Program-made: the position numbers and the translations under genes | Shown here: one piece after another, positions 25,331-34,148 of the stretch | How positions within the stretch are numbered: position 1 is the stretch's first letter | Layout: each line of letters opens with the position of its first letter | Notes under the pieces: model-generated | Told to the model about the DNA's origin: nothing | What the model saw: the letters and a program-made list of their open reading frames with translations, nothing else | Database searches by the model: none | DNA from: an uncultured Alistipes sp. | GTDB taxonomy: Bacteria > Bacteroidota > Bacteroidia > Bacteroidales > Rikenellaceae | Reading direction: 5' to 3' | NCBI GenBank assembly: GCA_900539755.1 | Contig: UQDC01000004.1 | Location: 180,482-244,481 of the forward strand | Length of the DNA: 64,000 bases

Positions 25331-26554
25331 TTAGTGTTTGTGCAGGCCGAGTTTGTGTCCCATGAGCATCTCTTTGGTCTCGAGATACTTTTCGTTGTAT
25401 TCGTTGGGCTGAATGACGATAGGTACATTTTCGACGATACGCAGACCGTAACCCTCCAATCCTGCACGTTTTTGAGGATTGTTGGTCATCAGGCGCATAT
25501 TGGTTACACCGATTTCACGTAGGATGCTGGCCCCTACTCCATAGTCACGTTCATCAGCTTTGAAGCCCAATTTGATATTGGCTTCAACGGTGTCGTAACC
25601 CTCTTCTTGGAGCTTATAGGCTTTGACTTTGTTCAACAGACCAATTCCACGCCCTTCTTGGATCAGGTAAACGATTGCTCCTTTACCCTCTTTCTCGATC
25701 ATACGCATTGCTTCGTGTAGCTGGCTGCCGCAGTCGCAGCGATATGAACCGAAAATATCCCCGGTAACGCACGAAGAGTGAACACGAACCAAAACAGGTT
25801 CGCCCTCTTCCCATTCGCCTTTGACCAAAGCTACATGTTCCAAACCGTTGCTTTTCTGACGGAATGGAATCAATTTGAAGTGGCCCCACTGGGTAGGCAA
25901 ATCGACTGTTTCGCCGCGTTCAACGATGGATTCGCTGCGCAGACGATATTCAATGATTTTGGCGATTGAAATGATTTTCAGATCGAAACGTTTGGCAATT
26001 TTGACCAGATCCGGCAGACGGGCCATTGAACCGTCCTCATTCATGATTTCGATCAGCGCACCTCCGGTTTGCAGACCTGCCATTCGGGTCAGATCCACAA
26101 CGGCTTCTGTATGGCCAGGACGGCGCAATACGCCTCGGTTGCGGGCACGTAACGGGAAGATATGGCCGGGACGTCCCAGATCGGAGGGCTTGGTTTTGGG
26201 ATCAACCAATGCCCGAATGGTAGCAGCACGATCATGAGCGCTGACACCAGTCGTGCATCCCTCTCCCAATAGATCAATTGATACGGTGAACGGGGTTCCC
26301 AGCAAAGAAGTGTTATCCGCCACCTGCATATCCAGTTCCAACTCTTTGCAACGATCTTCGGTCAATGGGGCGCACATTACACCTCGACCGTAATGCAACA
26401 TAAAATTGACGATCTCCGGAGTGATCTTTTCGGCAGCTACGATGAAGTCGCCTTCGTTTTCGCGATCTTCGTCATCGACAACAATGACGATTTTACCTTG
26501 GCGAATATCTTCGAGTACCTCTTCTACACTATTGAGTACACTCTCTCTTGTCAT
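25331..26554 (-). CDS. ribBA: bifunctional 3,4-dihydroxy-2-butanone-4-phosphate synthase / GTP cyclohydrolase II
   Basis: RibBA carries out both committing steps of riboflavin synthesis. Residues about 1-205 form the RibB half, with VVDDEDRENEGDFIVAA and TGVSAHDRAATIRALVDP plus RPGHTEAVVDL. Residues 206-407 form the RibA half, with VRVHSSCVTGDIFGSYRCDCG providing the three zinc cysteines, and EGRGIGLLNKVKAY. The ATG at 26554 overlaps the stop of the permease gene upstream (ATGA), so translation is likely coupled. Length (407) is normal. Confidence 0.96.
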   Translation of the reverse strand: MTRESVLNSVEEVLEDIRQGKIVIVVDDEDRENEGDFIVAAEKITPEIVNFMLHYGRGVMCAPLTEDRCKELELDMQVADNTSLLGTPFTVSIDLLGEGCTTGVSAHDRAATIRALVDPKTKPSDLGRPGHIFPLRARNRGVLRRPGHTEAVVDLTRMAGLQTGGALIEIMNEDGSMARLPDLVKIAKRFDLKIISIAKIIEYRLRSESIVERGETVDLPTQWGHFKLIPFRQKSNGLEHVALVKGEWEEGEPVLVRVHSSCVTGDIFGSYRCDCGSQLHEAMRMIEKEGKGAIVYLIQEGRGIGLLNKVKAYKLQEEGYDTVEANIKLGFKADERDYGVGASILREIGVTNMRLMTNNPQKRAGLEGYGLRIVENVPIVIQPNEYNEKYLETKEMLMGHKLGLHKH

Positions 26555-28008
26555 GATTTTATCTTTTTGGTAGGAATTATTTTTAAAACAAATGCTTTCA
26601 GCTTCTTGAAATGTAGAATGTACCATTCTGCATTGAACAGATTCGAGTCATTGGTGGCCTTGTAGGTCAAATAGACCGAAATAGGCAACAGAATGAAGGT
26701 TGCAATCCACATGCCGGCAAATGAGCCCCATGTGCCCTCTTTTGCCATTTTTTCTCCGGTGATCGAGATGATGTAATAGACCACGAAGAAAGAGACGGAA
26801 ACTACAATAGGCATACCCAAACCTCCCTTACGGATGATTGCACCTAATGGAGCTCCGATCAGGAAAAAGATCATGATGGAAACCGGCAGGGATAGCTTGC
26901 GATGCCACTCCACTTTGTATTTGTATAGTTGGGTCAGGGCTTCTTTCGACGTGGTTTCATCGAAAGAGAACGACCCTTGTGAGGATCTTACCATGGACAT
27001 AGCCCGTTCATAAAGAGCCTTTTTCTGGTCAAGATTCATTTTGGACAAAGTGTCCAAAACGGAGAATTTGTTGTGTTTGACCGGAGGTGTTGCGCTATCC
27101 CGAAGTAGCCATGTTGTATGGGTAAACATTTGTGAACGGATCAACGGTTCGAATGATGCTGCTGCGGTTTCGTTACTTACCCGTTCCAAAGAGTCGATAC
27201 CGATCATCAGTTCCCGTGTGTTTTTGGTTTGGCTGCTGTTGAAGAGCGACATATCACTGCGTTCAAAGTCGAAACCAGCCAAAGGAATCACACCGTTCTG
27301 TACATCGAAAATATGGTGACGTAGTGTGCTGTTGTTGTACCAGTCGTAATTGCGTGACTCTTCGTAGGTCTCTCCATTGTAAAGGGTCACGAGCAGATAT
27401 TTTTTATCGTCAGAGAGCGTAATATATCCTGAGTCGGCGACTGTAGTGGTCATGTTGCCCTCCGGATTACGGGTATCATAAATGAGAATGTCGGTCAATA
27501 ATTTGGTTTCGGGATTCTGTTCCCCGACACGAATACTCATGTTGTCGATACCGTTGAAAAAGATGCCGTCTTTGAACTCTATCGACTGTTTTTGTTGACG
27601 AATGTCATAAAGCAGTGCATAAATCTTTTTGGTAGCGTATGGGACCAGATTGTTGGCGACGAAAAAACTGCTGATTGAAATAGCTCCTACAACGATGATC
27701 AAGGGGCGGAGAATACGAGGCAATGAGATTCCGGCCGACTTCAAAGCCAGCAATTCATAATTTTCACCTAAATTGCCCAATGTCATGATGGCTGCCAACA
27801 GTGTCGCCAGTGGAAGACCCATCGGAATCAGGGTCATGGCAGCCCAGAACATCAATTCACCGATAACGCTCATGTCGAGGCCCTTACCTACCAACTCGTC
27901 GATATAACGCCACATGAATTGCATGATCAACACGAACATCACAATGAAGAACGTGAGGACCATTGGCCCTAAATAGGATTTTAAGATGAGTTTGTGGACG
28001 GTTTTCAT
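26551..28008 (-). CDS. LptF/LptG (YjgP/YjgQ)-family permease
   Basis: The 485-residue protein has the topology of the LPS-export permeases: three hydrophobic segments near the N-terminus (about 15-35, 60-85, 100-120), a large periplasmic beta-jellyroll-like region (about 125-370), and three more near the C-terminus. The opening LILKSYLGPMVLTFFIVMFVLIMQFMWRYID is typical. With LptB2 such proteins extract LPS from the inner membrane. The gene overlaps both neighbours by four bases. Whether it is LptF or LptG cannot be settled here. Confidence 0.9.
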   Translation of the reverse strand: MKTVHKLILKSYLGPMVLTFFIVMFVLIMQFMWRYIDELVGKGLDMSVIGELMFWAAMTLIPMGLPLATLLAAIMTLGNLGENYELLALKSAGISLPRILRPLIIVVGAISISSFFVANNLVPYATKKIYALLYDIRQQKQSIEFKDGIFFNGIDNMSIRVGEQNPETKLLTDILIYDTRNPEGNMTTTVADSGYITLSDDKKYLLVTLYNGETYEESRNYDWYNNSTLRHHIFDVQNGVIPLAGFDFERSDMSLFNSSQTKNTRELMIGIDSLERVSNETAAASFEPLIRSQMFTHTTWLLRDSATPPVKHNKFSVLDTLSKMNLDQKKALYERAMSMVRSSQGSFSFDETTSKEALTQLYKYKVEWHRKLSLPVSIMIFFLIGAPLGAIIRKGGLGMPIVVSVSFFVVYYIISITGEKMAKEGTWGSFAGMWIATFILLPISVYLTYKATNDSNLFNAEWYILHFKKLKAFVLKIIPTKKIKS

Positions 28009-28838
28009 CGGCTTTTCAGGCTTCGCTTATTCCGAACAAAGGTAGTCGTTTTTACGGCAATAAGCGTAAGAGTAAGTACAAATATTGTGGAGGCCCCTGA
28101 TGGAATGTTGGTTTTATAACTGATATAAAGCCCGGCGAATGCACTTAGTGCAGCGATTATGGAGCCATAAATCAAAATGCGATTGAATGATTTGGAGATC
28201 AGGTTGCCAATTACCGCCGGAATGGTGAGCAGCGAGATCAGTAACACAATTCCTACTACCCGAATCGAAATGACAATGGTGATAGCCACCAATGTGGCCA
28301 TCAGATAGCTGACGATGCGAGTCGGAAAGTTTTGACTGCGGGCGTATTCTCTGTCGAAAGCGACGTAGAGAATGGGTCGGTACATGGTGGCGAAAATCAA
28401 TAGAATGAAGGCATCGACAATGGCCATCCAAATAATGTCGGTGGAGGTAACGCTCAGAATGTTTCCAAAAAGGAAACTCATCAGGTTTGGTGCGTATCCG
28501 GGCATTAAATAGATGAAAATAATGCCTATAGCCATACCTAACGACCAAATCAAACCGATTGCAGAGTCTTCTCGGATCTGTTTGCGGGAGGTGAATGTTT
28601 CGATACCCCATGCGGACAGTATAGCAAAGATCAATGCGCCCAGCAAAGGATTGGCTCCGAAATAGTAGGCCATGCCAATTCCTCCGAACGAGGCGTGCGT
28701 GATGCCTCCGCTGAGAAAAACCAGCCGTCGGCAAACCACATAGGTGCCGATAATTCCACAGGCTATACCGCATAGCAGGCAGGCTAATGCAGCATGAGCG
28801 AGAAATTGATATTGAAAAATTTCGGCAATGAAATTCAT
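28005..28838 (-). CDS. ZnuB-type metal ABC transporter permease (ABC-3 family)
   Basis: The 277-residue inner-membrane protein has about eight hydrophobic helices and the family signature IGTYVVCRRLVFLSGGITHASFGGIGMAYYFG (residues 30-62 region) plus SLLTIPAVIGNLISKSFNRIL. Members import zinc, manganese or iron. No ATP-binding or solute-binding partner gene is near, so the partners must be elsewhere. It is the first gene of the operon leading through lptF-like and ribBA to fmt, and overlaps the next gene by four bases. Confidence 0.9.
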   Translation of the reverse strand: MNFIAEIFQYQFLAHAALACLLCGIACGIIGTYVVCRRLVFLSGGITHASFGGIGMAYYFGANPLLGALIFAILSAWGIETFTSRKQIREDSAIGLIWSLGMAIGIIFIYLMPGYAPNLMSFLFGNILSVTSTDIIWMAIVDAFILLIFATMYRPILYVAFDREYARSQNFPTRIVSYLMATLVAITIVISIRVVGIVLLISLLTIPAVIGNLISKSFNRILIYGSIIAALSAFAGLYISYKTNIPSGASTIFVLTLTLIAVKTTTFVRNKRSLKSR

Positions 28839-28862
28839 GGATGCTATCGGAATAAAGAGTTA

Positions 28863-28870
28863 CAAAACTA
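28863..28870 (-). promoter_or_regulatory. candidate -7 box for the znuB-lptF-ribBA-VOC-fmt operon
   Basis: The minus strand reads TAGTTTTG, an exact -7 match 25 bases before the first start codon of the operon. The -33 position is not conserved. Confidence 0.45.
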
Positions 28871-28902
28871 CGGTTTTTTCTAAAATAATAGTGTAGTTTT
28901 TG

Positions 28903-28910
28903 TACATTTG
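28903..28910 (+). promoter_or_regulatory. candidate -7 box for mtaB
   Basis: TACATTTG matches TAnnTTTG. The predicted start near 28916 lies after the in-frame codon at 28908 and before ATG 28938, supporting the shorter MtaB start. Confidence 0.5.
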
Positions 28911-28937
28911 TCATCCAATTTCAAAACGTTTTTAAAG

Positions 28938-30245
28938 ATGGCTTCACCCCAGAAGGTCGGTTTTTATACGCTTGGATGTAAACTCAACTTTTCGGAGACC
29001 TCTACCATTGCTCGTCAGTTTGAACAGGGAGGTTTTGTTCGGGCTGCCCGTGGGGAGAAAGCCGATATTTATGTGATCAATAGCTGTTCGGTCACGGAAC
29101 ATGCAGACAAAAAGTGCCGTAACCTTGTCCGCCATTTAATCAAAGAGAATCCTGAGGCGATTGTTGTGGTGACGGGATGTTATGCCCAACTCAAACCGCA
29201 GGAGGTGGCAGCAATCAAAGGGGTAGATCTGGTCATTGGAAACAATGATAAAGGTTCGATTTATGATCGCGTTGCAGCTCTACCTGCTAAAAGCGGAGCG
29301 ATGATTCATACCTGCTCGGTTGAAGAGTTGACCGGATTTTTTGCAGCTTTTTCCAGTGGAGACCGCACCCGTTCGTTTTTGAAGGTTCAGGATGGTTGCA
29401 GCTATCGTTGCAGCTACTGTACCATTCCGTTGGCACGTGGGGCCAGCAGAAACCTTCCGATTACCGATTTGGTACGTGAAGCGGAAGCCATTGCGGCTAA
29501 AGGACAACGTGAGATTGTGTTGACTGGTATCAATGTGGGAGATTTCGGCCGTACGACCGGGGAGTCATTTGCCGACCTGTTGCGGGCTTTGGACCGTGTT
29601 GAGGGTATTGACCGATATCGTATTTCGTCGATTGAGCCCAATTTGTTGACCGATGAGGTTATTGCGTTTACGGCAGGATCCCAGAAGTTTCAGCCCCATT
29701 TCCATGTGCCGTTGCAGAGCGGATGTGATCGAATCTTGGCATTGATGAGGCGGCGATACAATACAGCCCGTTTTGCCGATCGTATAGCTGCTGTTCGCGC
29801 GCAAATTCCTGATGTCTTTTTCGGTGTCGATGTGATTGTTGGTTTCCCGGGTGAAACGGATGAAGATTTCGAACAGACCTACCGTTTTTTAGAACAGGAG
29901 GTGCATCCTGCATTTTTGCATGTGTTCCCCTACTCTGTTCGGCCCAATACACCGGCAGCGGTGATGCCAAATCAGGTACAATCCAGCGTGGCAACACAGC
30001 GTGTGGAACGACTGAGTGCTCTCTCTGCGCGTTTGTATCGTGAATTTGCGATGGCTCATTTGGGACAGGAGGCCAAAGTGTTGTGGGAGAGTACACGTCA
30101 TGGAGGTAAAATGTTTGGATTTACTGAAAATTACCTCAAGGTTTCGGTTCCGTTTGATCGAGAACTGATTAATACGATAACACGTGTTCGATTGGACCGT
30201 ATGGATGAAGAGGCTCTGATCGAGGCAACTATTCTCAGTGACTGA
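28938..30245 (+). CDS. mtaB: tRNA (N6-threonylcarbamoyladenosine37-C2)-methylthiotransferase
   Basis: MtaB is a radical-SAM methylthiotransferase that turns t6A37 into ms2t6A37 in ANN-decoding tRNAs. From ATG 28938 it has 435 residues. The N-terminal UPF0004 domain has its cluster cysteines C14 (FYTLGCKLN), one in INSCSVT and one in VTGCYAQ. The radical SAM motif C154xxxC158xxC161 is in QDGCSYRCSYCTIPLARG. The radical-SAM core contains FHVPLQSGCDRIL and GVDVIVGFPGETDEDF, and a C-terminal TRAM-like region ends the protein. The NSC/CKLN pattern fits MtaB rather than MiaB or RimO. Confidence 0.94.
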   Translation: MASPQKVGFYTLGCKLNFSETSTIARQFEQGGFVRAARGEKADIYVINSCSVTEHADKKCRNLVRHLIKENPEAIVVVTGCYAQLKPQEVAAIKGVDLVIGNNDKGSIYDRVAALPAKSGAMIHTCSVEELTGFFAAFSSGDRTRSFLKVQDGCSYRCSYCTIPLARGASRNLPITDLVREAEAIAAKGQREIVLTGINVGDFGRTTGESFADLLRALDRVEGIDRYRISSIEPNLLTDEVIAFTAGSQKFQPHFHVPLQSGCDRILALMRRRYNTARFADRIAAVRAQIPDVFFGVDVIVGFPGETDEDFEQTYRFLEQEVHPAFLHVFPYSVRPNTPAAVMPNQVQSSVATQRVERLSALSARLYREFAMAHLGQEAKVLWESTRHGGKMFGFTENYLKVSVPFDRELINTITRVRLDRMDEEALIEATILSD

Positions 30246-30267
30246 TACGAATCCAGACGAAAAATTG

Positions 30268-30275
30268 TATATTTG
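30268..30275 (+). promoter_or_regulatory. candidate -7 box for the sensor-trkH-SPOR group
   Basis: TATATTTG is an exact -7 match. It would start RNA around 30281, exactly at the upstream in-frame ATG, which favours the second ATG at 30305 as the translation start. The -33 region is poor. Confidence 0.5.
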
Positions 30276-30304
30276 TTGGTATGGAATTAGGCAAAGGTTT
30301 AAAT

Positions 30305-31063
30305 ATGGGAATCAAACAGAAAATCAGACTTGGATTTTTTGCGCTCGGATTGTTGCTTTTCTTTTCGGGATTGATGTCCTATTTCGAGTTGAATAAATTG
30401 AGTCATTCTACTCGTGATATGCTTGATGCCAGTCTGAAAAATATGGAGCTCTCGAAAGAGATGCTCGATGCAGTTCAGGATCAAAATACGGCATTGCTGC
30501 AAATGCTTGTGGCTGGTGACAGCAGATATGACTCGTTGTTGTTTATCGGGCGAGCCCGTTTCGATGCGGCGATCGGTAAGGCAAAAGTCTCTATTCGTGA
30601 CTTGCGCGGATTGGATTCAATTTATGCCGCCAATGTACAATATACGACGGTCATCAACACCTTTTTTGCGGATCAGTCTAAAAAAGACCGTGATGATTTG
30701 CAGTGGTTTGTTGATGTATATAAGTCGTCGTACTATAATTTGACAGCATCAATTAAAAATTTCATGATCTCTTCCCAGAGTGTCATGGATGCCAAAACGG
30801 CTCAACTGGAAAGTAATGCCTACCGTGCAACAATGCCCGGAATTATAGCTTTGGCTATTGCTATCATCATCATCGTGATGTTCTCCTATTTGATCGATCT
30901 GTATTATGTAACGCCGGTGTTAAAGATTACAGAGGGGTTACGTAATTATCTCAATTCTAAAATTCCGTTCAAAGTGACCATGGAGGGGCGTGATGAGGTG
31001 TATAAACTCAAAGAGTACATCGAAACGATGATCGGATTGTTGAAAAACAAGAAAAACGAATAG
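30305..31063 (+). CDS. membrane protein with MCP-like four-helix-bundle sensor domain and no output domain
   Basis: From ATG 30305 the protein has 252 residues. It has a transmembrane helix at about 8-30 (FFALGLLLFFSGLMSYF), a helical periplasmic region of about 145 residues of the 4HB_MCP type, a second membrane helix near 182-205 (IIALAIAIIIIVMFSYLI), then a HAMP-like stretch beginning TPVLKITEGLR and ending KKNE. No kinase, cyclase or methyl-accepting domain follows, so it is a receptor without an effector. It is 17 bases before trkH. It may signal by direct contact with TrkH or another protein; this is inference. An ATG at 30281 is possible. Confidence 0.8.
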   Translation: MGIKQKIRLGFFALGLLLFFSGLMSYFELNKLSHSTRDMLDASLKNMELSKEMLDAVQDQNTALLQMLVAGDSRYDSLLFIGRARFDAAIGKAKVSIRDLRGLDSIYAANVQYTTVINTFFADQSKKDRDDLQWFVDVYKSSYYNLTASIKNFMISSQSVMDAKTAQLESNAYRATMPGIIALAIAIIIIVMFSYLIDLYYVTPVLKITEGLRNYLNSKIPFKVTMEGRDEVYKLKEYIETMIGLLKNKKNE

Positions 31064-31080
31064 CGTAGGAGGCAGAAGAT

Positions 31081-32529
31081 ATGCGTCTGAATGTCGTACT
31101 GAGATATACGGGTTTGATGCTCCTGTTGAATGCGGGGTTTATGTTGGTTTCGGCCTGCATATCGCTATTCAATAATTTGGATACCGGCTTTTATCCCCTT
31201 TTGTTGAGCTTTTTGTTGACTTCAGTTTTAGGCGCATTCCCATTGATTTTCATGCCTAAAGGAGAGCAAATCAGTACTAAAGAGGGCTATGGTATTGTGG
31301 TTGGTTCTTGGATCGTGGCGTGTCTGGCCGGTATGTTGCCATACATGCTTTGGGGTGGTGAATTTAATTTGATCAATGCTTGGTTCGAAAGCGTTTCGGG
31401 ATATACAACCACGGGTTCAACCATTTTGAATGATGTGGAGGCTCTGCCAGACGGCATGATGTTTTGGCGTTCGACAACCCATTGGTTGGGTGGTGTCGGA
31501 GTCGTGATGTTTGCTTTGGTGGTGTTGCCGTCGTCTGGAGCTCAGAACCGTATGAAATTATCCAACATGGAGCTATCCTCCATGGCTAAAGAAAATTATC
31601 GATATAAAACCCAGAAAATTCTGCATATCCTGTTGGTAGTTTATGTCGGACTGACTTTCGCTCAAACCATTTTGTTGAAACTTGCCGGCATGGATTGGTT
31701 TGATGCGGTGAATAACTCGTTTTCGACCATTGCTACCGGAGGTTTCAGTACTAAAAACCTGAGTATTGCCTATTACGATAATGTGTGGATTGAGATCATT
31801 ATGATCTTTTTTATGGCTGTAGCTGGTTTGCATTTTGGCTTGATTTTCGCAACATTAACAGGGAAAAGCAATAACGTCTTTCGTTCAGAGGTGAGTCGGT
31901 ATTACCTGATTTCATTATTGGTCGGCAGTTTGATTATGGCACTTTCGTTGTGGATCAATGATGTCTATCCCACTTTCCTATCCTCATTCCGTTATAGTCT
32001 TTTCCAGGCGGTATCTGTTGCCTCTACCACAGGGTCTGCAACAGCCGATACAACTGTATGGCCTCCGGTCGCTGTTTTATTGATTATCTTTTTTACCATG
32101 CAGTGTGCCTGTGCGGGGTCAACTGCAGGAGGTATTAAATGTGATCGTATTTTGCTTTCGTTTAAGGCAATCAAGGCCCAAATTTTGCAGTTGCAGCATC
32201 CAAATGCCATTATCCGTGTGAAAATGAATGGTATGATTCAGGATAATGCTGTGGTCAATCAAGCTATTCTGTTCATTTGGTTCTATTTGATGATTGTTGC
32301 TGTGGGCGTATTGTTGATTTCATTCTTTGGAATCGATCTGACCACCAGTTTTGGTATCACCATTGGCAGTATGGGTAATGTGGGGCCGGGATTGGGGGAA
32401 GTGGGCTCTTTGGATAATTATCATCTATTACCTCCTGGCGTCAAATTTATATGTACGATCTTGATGCTGTTGGGACGTTTGGAACTATTCGGTTTCATAC
32501 AGCTTTTTTTGATTAAATGGTGGAAATAA
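31081..32529 (+). CDS. trkH: Trk-type potassium uptake protein TrkH
   Basis: TrkH is the ion-conducting subunit of the Trk potassium system in the inner membrane. The 482-residue protein shows the four P-loop filters in order: SGYTTTGST at 106-114, TIATGGFSTKNL near 217, ASTTGSATAD near 312 and GSMGNVGPGLG near 430. Hydrophobic helices surround each. A good AGGAGG ribosome site (31067-31072) lies eight bases before the ATG. No trkA is next to it; the regulatory subunit must lie elsewhere or be absent. The 4HB sensor gene precedes it and the SPOR protein follows by eight bases. Confidence 0.95.
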   Translation: MRLNVVLRYTGLMLLLNAGFMLVSACISLFNNLDTGFYPLLLSFLLTSVLGAFPLIFMPKGEQISTKEGYGIVVGSWIVACLAGMLPYMLWGGEFNLINAWFESVSGYTTTGSTILNDVEALPDGMMFWRSTTHWLGGVGVVMFALVVLPSSGAQNRMKLSNMELSSMAKENYRYKTQKILHILLVVYVGLTFAQTILLKLAGMDWFDAVNNSFSTIATGGFSTKNLSIAYYDNVWIEIIMIFFMAVAGLHFGLIFATLTGKSNNVFRSEVSRYYLISLLVGSLIMALSLWINDVYPTFLSSFRYSLFQAVSVASTTGSATADTTVWPPVAVLLIIFFTMQCACAGSTAGGIKCDRILLSFKAIKAQILQLQHPNAIIRVKMNGMIQDNAVVNQAILFIWFYLMIVAVGVLLISFFGIDLTTSFGITIGSMGNVGPGLGEVGSLDNYHLLPPGVKFICTILMLLGRLELFGFIQLFLIKWWK

Positions 32530-32537
32530 ACAGAGTT

Positions 32538-34088
32538 ATGTCAAGATATAAACAGCTATTGTTTAGTGCGGTTCTCATCGTAATGCCCTTGGGTGGCTTT
32601 GGGCAGGTCGTGGCACGTGTAGCCGGATTGGAAAACAATGCCCGATATATGGATCTTTTGGTCCAGGAACAGCGCCTGCAAAAACAAGAAGATTCAGTTG
32701 TCAATGTTATTGCGACAACGCGTAAGTTGTTTGCATCGGCTACCGCTGCTGAGCGAGGACAGTATGGGCAAGCTATTTTGAAGTTAGAGAGTGACCTGTT
32801 TGAGATTCGTAATCAGATTGGAGAGGTTGGAGCTTCGATTAGTTCGATAGAGCAAGAGTATGTGATGGCACATATGGATGTTCAAAGTGTTGCTCCCAGC
32901 ACGCCTGCTGTTGATACCGCCAAAAAACAGGTGCCGAATTTGGTCTATAACGACTATTTTAAAACCAATCTTTCACCGACGGACTACCAATCATTATGTA
33001 ACTCTCAAGAACGTGAAAGTCTCTTGTTGCCTGGTTTGATCAGTCAATACATAGCCAACTATCATCAGATGGAGGCTATGGCCACTGAATATGATACGGC
33101 AGGACGTGCTCAAGCAGAAGAGGCATGGGCCAAATTGCAGACGATGACCGGTATTAATGCTGCTTTGTCGGATTCGATAGCTCATGTGTGGAATTATATT
33201 TATGACAATAAAATATATGCCTATAACTATCTGCTCGATCGATTAAATAAAAGTGAATTACTTTCAAAGTTTGATGGTCAATTCCGTAAAATCAGTCAGC
33301 AGATTGCCTCTATGCGTGACAAAGTTGCTTCGGATGTTGTATATGGCTATCCCTTAAATAAAAAACTGGTGCTTGATTACGAGATGGCTTTAGCCGAAAT
33401 GTTGGGTTATACCCAGGCGTATGATTCATTAGCTAAAGCAGTTCGAATGGTCAATACTTTGGATTATGCCTTTGCACCAGTGAATCCCTCCCCACGCAAT
33501 TTTATTGAATATGGGGCTATTGAGGTTACTACCCCATCGAAATATAATTCAGCACACCCGATACCTGAAAACGAGATATTTAAGTTCGGAACCGTTTACA
33601 AAGTACAGGTTGGCAATTTTGTGCGTAAACAACCTGTCTCGATATTCCGTAATGTATCCCCACTCTGTTATGAAAAGACGGATGAGGGACGATATATTTA
33701 TTATGCTGGAGCTTTTAGGGAGTTGTCAGAAGCCCAAGAAGCTGTGTCCCAATTGTCAAAGATAGGCTTCCGTAAACCAACACTTGTGGTATGGCGTGAC
33801 GGTGTTTTCGAGGCATTGGGTGAAGATGCTGTGTCATCCAGTGCATCTTCAGACCAGGCAGAAATCTTATATCGGGTTGAGTTTACCGATTCGGGTGAAG
33901 AGATGAATGAAACGGTAAAAGAGATTCTTTCGACAGTAGCTCCGGATAAAGAGACCTCCCGTTCCACCGTAGCAGAAGGAGGATATGTCTATTCTATAGG
34001 AACATTTGCAGATCGCGAATCAGCAGAACTTGTGGTTGAAAAGTTGAATGCTGTCGAAGGCATTGCAGCTAAAGTCGTGGAGCTATAA
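32538..34088 (+). CDS. exported coiled-coil protein with C-terminal SPOR-like repeats
   Basis: From ATG 32538 the protein has 516 residues, with an N-terminal signal peptide (LLFSAVLIVMPLGGFGQ). Residues about 30-115 are strongly helical and charged, consistent with coiled coil. Residues about 340-420 (FGTVYKVQVGNFVRKQP, then RYIYYAGAFRELSEAQEAVSQLSKIGF) and 440-516 (RVEFTDSGEE, then GYVYSIGTFADRESAELVVEKL) look like SPOR domains, which bind denuded peptidoglycan. The middle has no recognised domain. It lies eight bases after trkH. A cell-envelope role linked to osmotic or division functions is inferred only. Confidence 0.8.
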   Translation: MSRYKQLLFSAVLIVMPLGGFGQVVARVAGLENNARYMDLLVQEQRLQKQEDSVVNVIATTRKLFASATAAERGQYGQAILKLESDLFEIRNQIGEVGASISSIEQEYVMAHMDVQSVAPSTPAVDTAKKQVPNLVYNDYFKTNLSPTDYQSLCNSQERESLLLPGLISQYIANYHQMEAMATEYDTAGRAQAEEAWAKLQTMTGINAALSDSIAHVWNYIYDNKIYAYNYLLDRLNKSELLSKFDGQFRKISQQIASMRDKVASDVVYGYPLNKKLVLDYEMALAEMLGYTQAYDSLAKAVRMVNTLDYAFAPVNPSPRNFIEYGAIEVTTPSKYNSAHPIPENEIFKFGTVYKVQVGNFVRKQPVSIFRNVSPLCYEKTDEGRYIYYAGAFRELSEAQEAVSQLSKIGFRKPTLVVWRDGVFEALGEDAVSSSASSDQAEILYRVEFTDSGEEMNETVKEILSTVAPDKETSRSTVAEGGYVYSIGTFADRESAELVVEKLNAVEGIAAKVVEL

Positions 34089-34096
34089 TGTCGTTT

Positions 34097-34116
34097 TTTA
34101 ACGAAAAATCGTTAAA
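34097..34116. repeat. 8-bp inverted repeat between the SPOR gene and nfeD-like
   Basis: TTTAACGA (34097-34104) and TCGTTAAA (34109-34116) are perfect inverted copies around AAAA. No T-run follows, so it may be an operator or a weak hairpin rather than a terminator. Confidence 0.5.
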
Positions 34117-34148
34117 TTGCCATAACATTTTGCTCGAATCGATTTTAT

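Noticed and set aside
30281..30304. Upstream ATG start for the four-helix sensor gene
   Set aside because: The -7 box at 30268-30275 would start RNA at about this ATG, so the ATG at 30305 is the better start unless transcription comes from mtaB.
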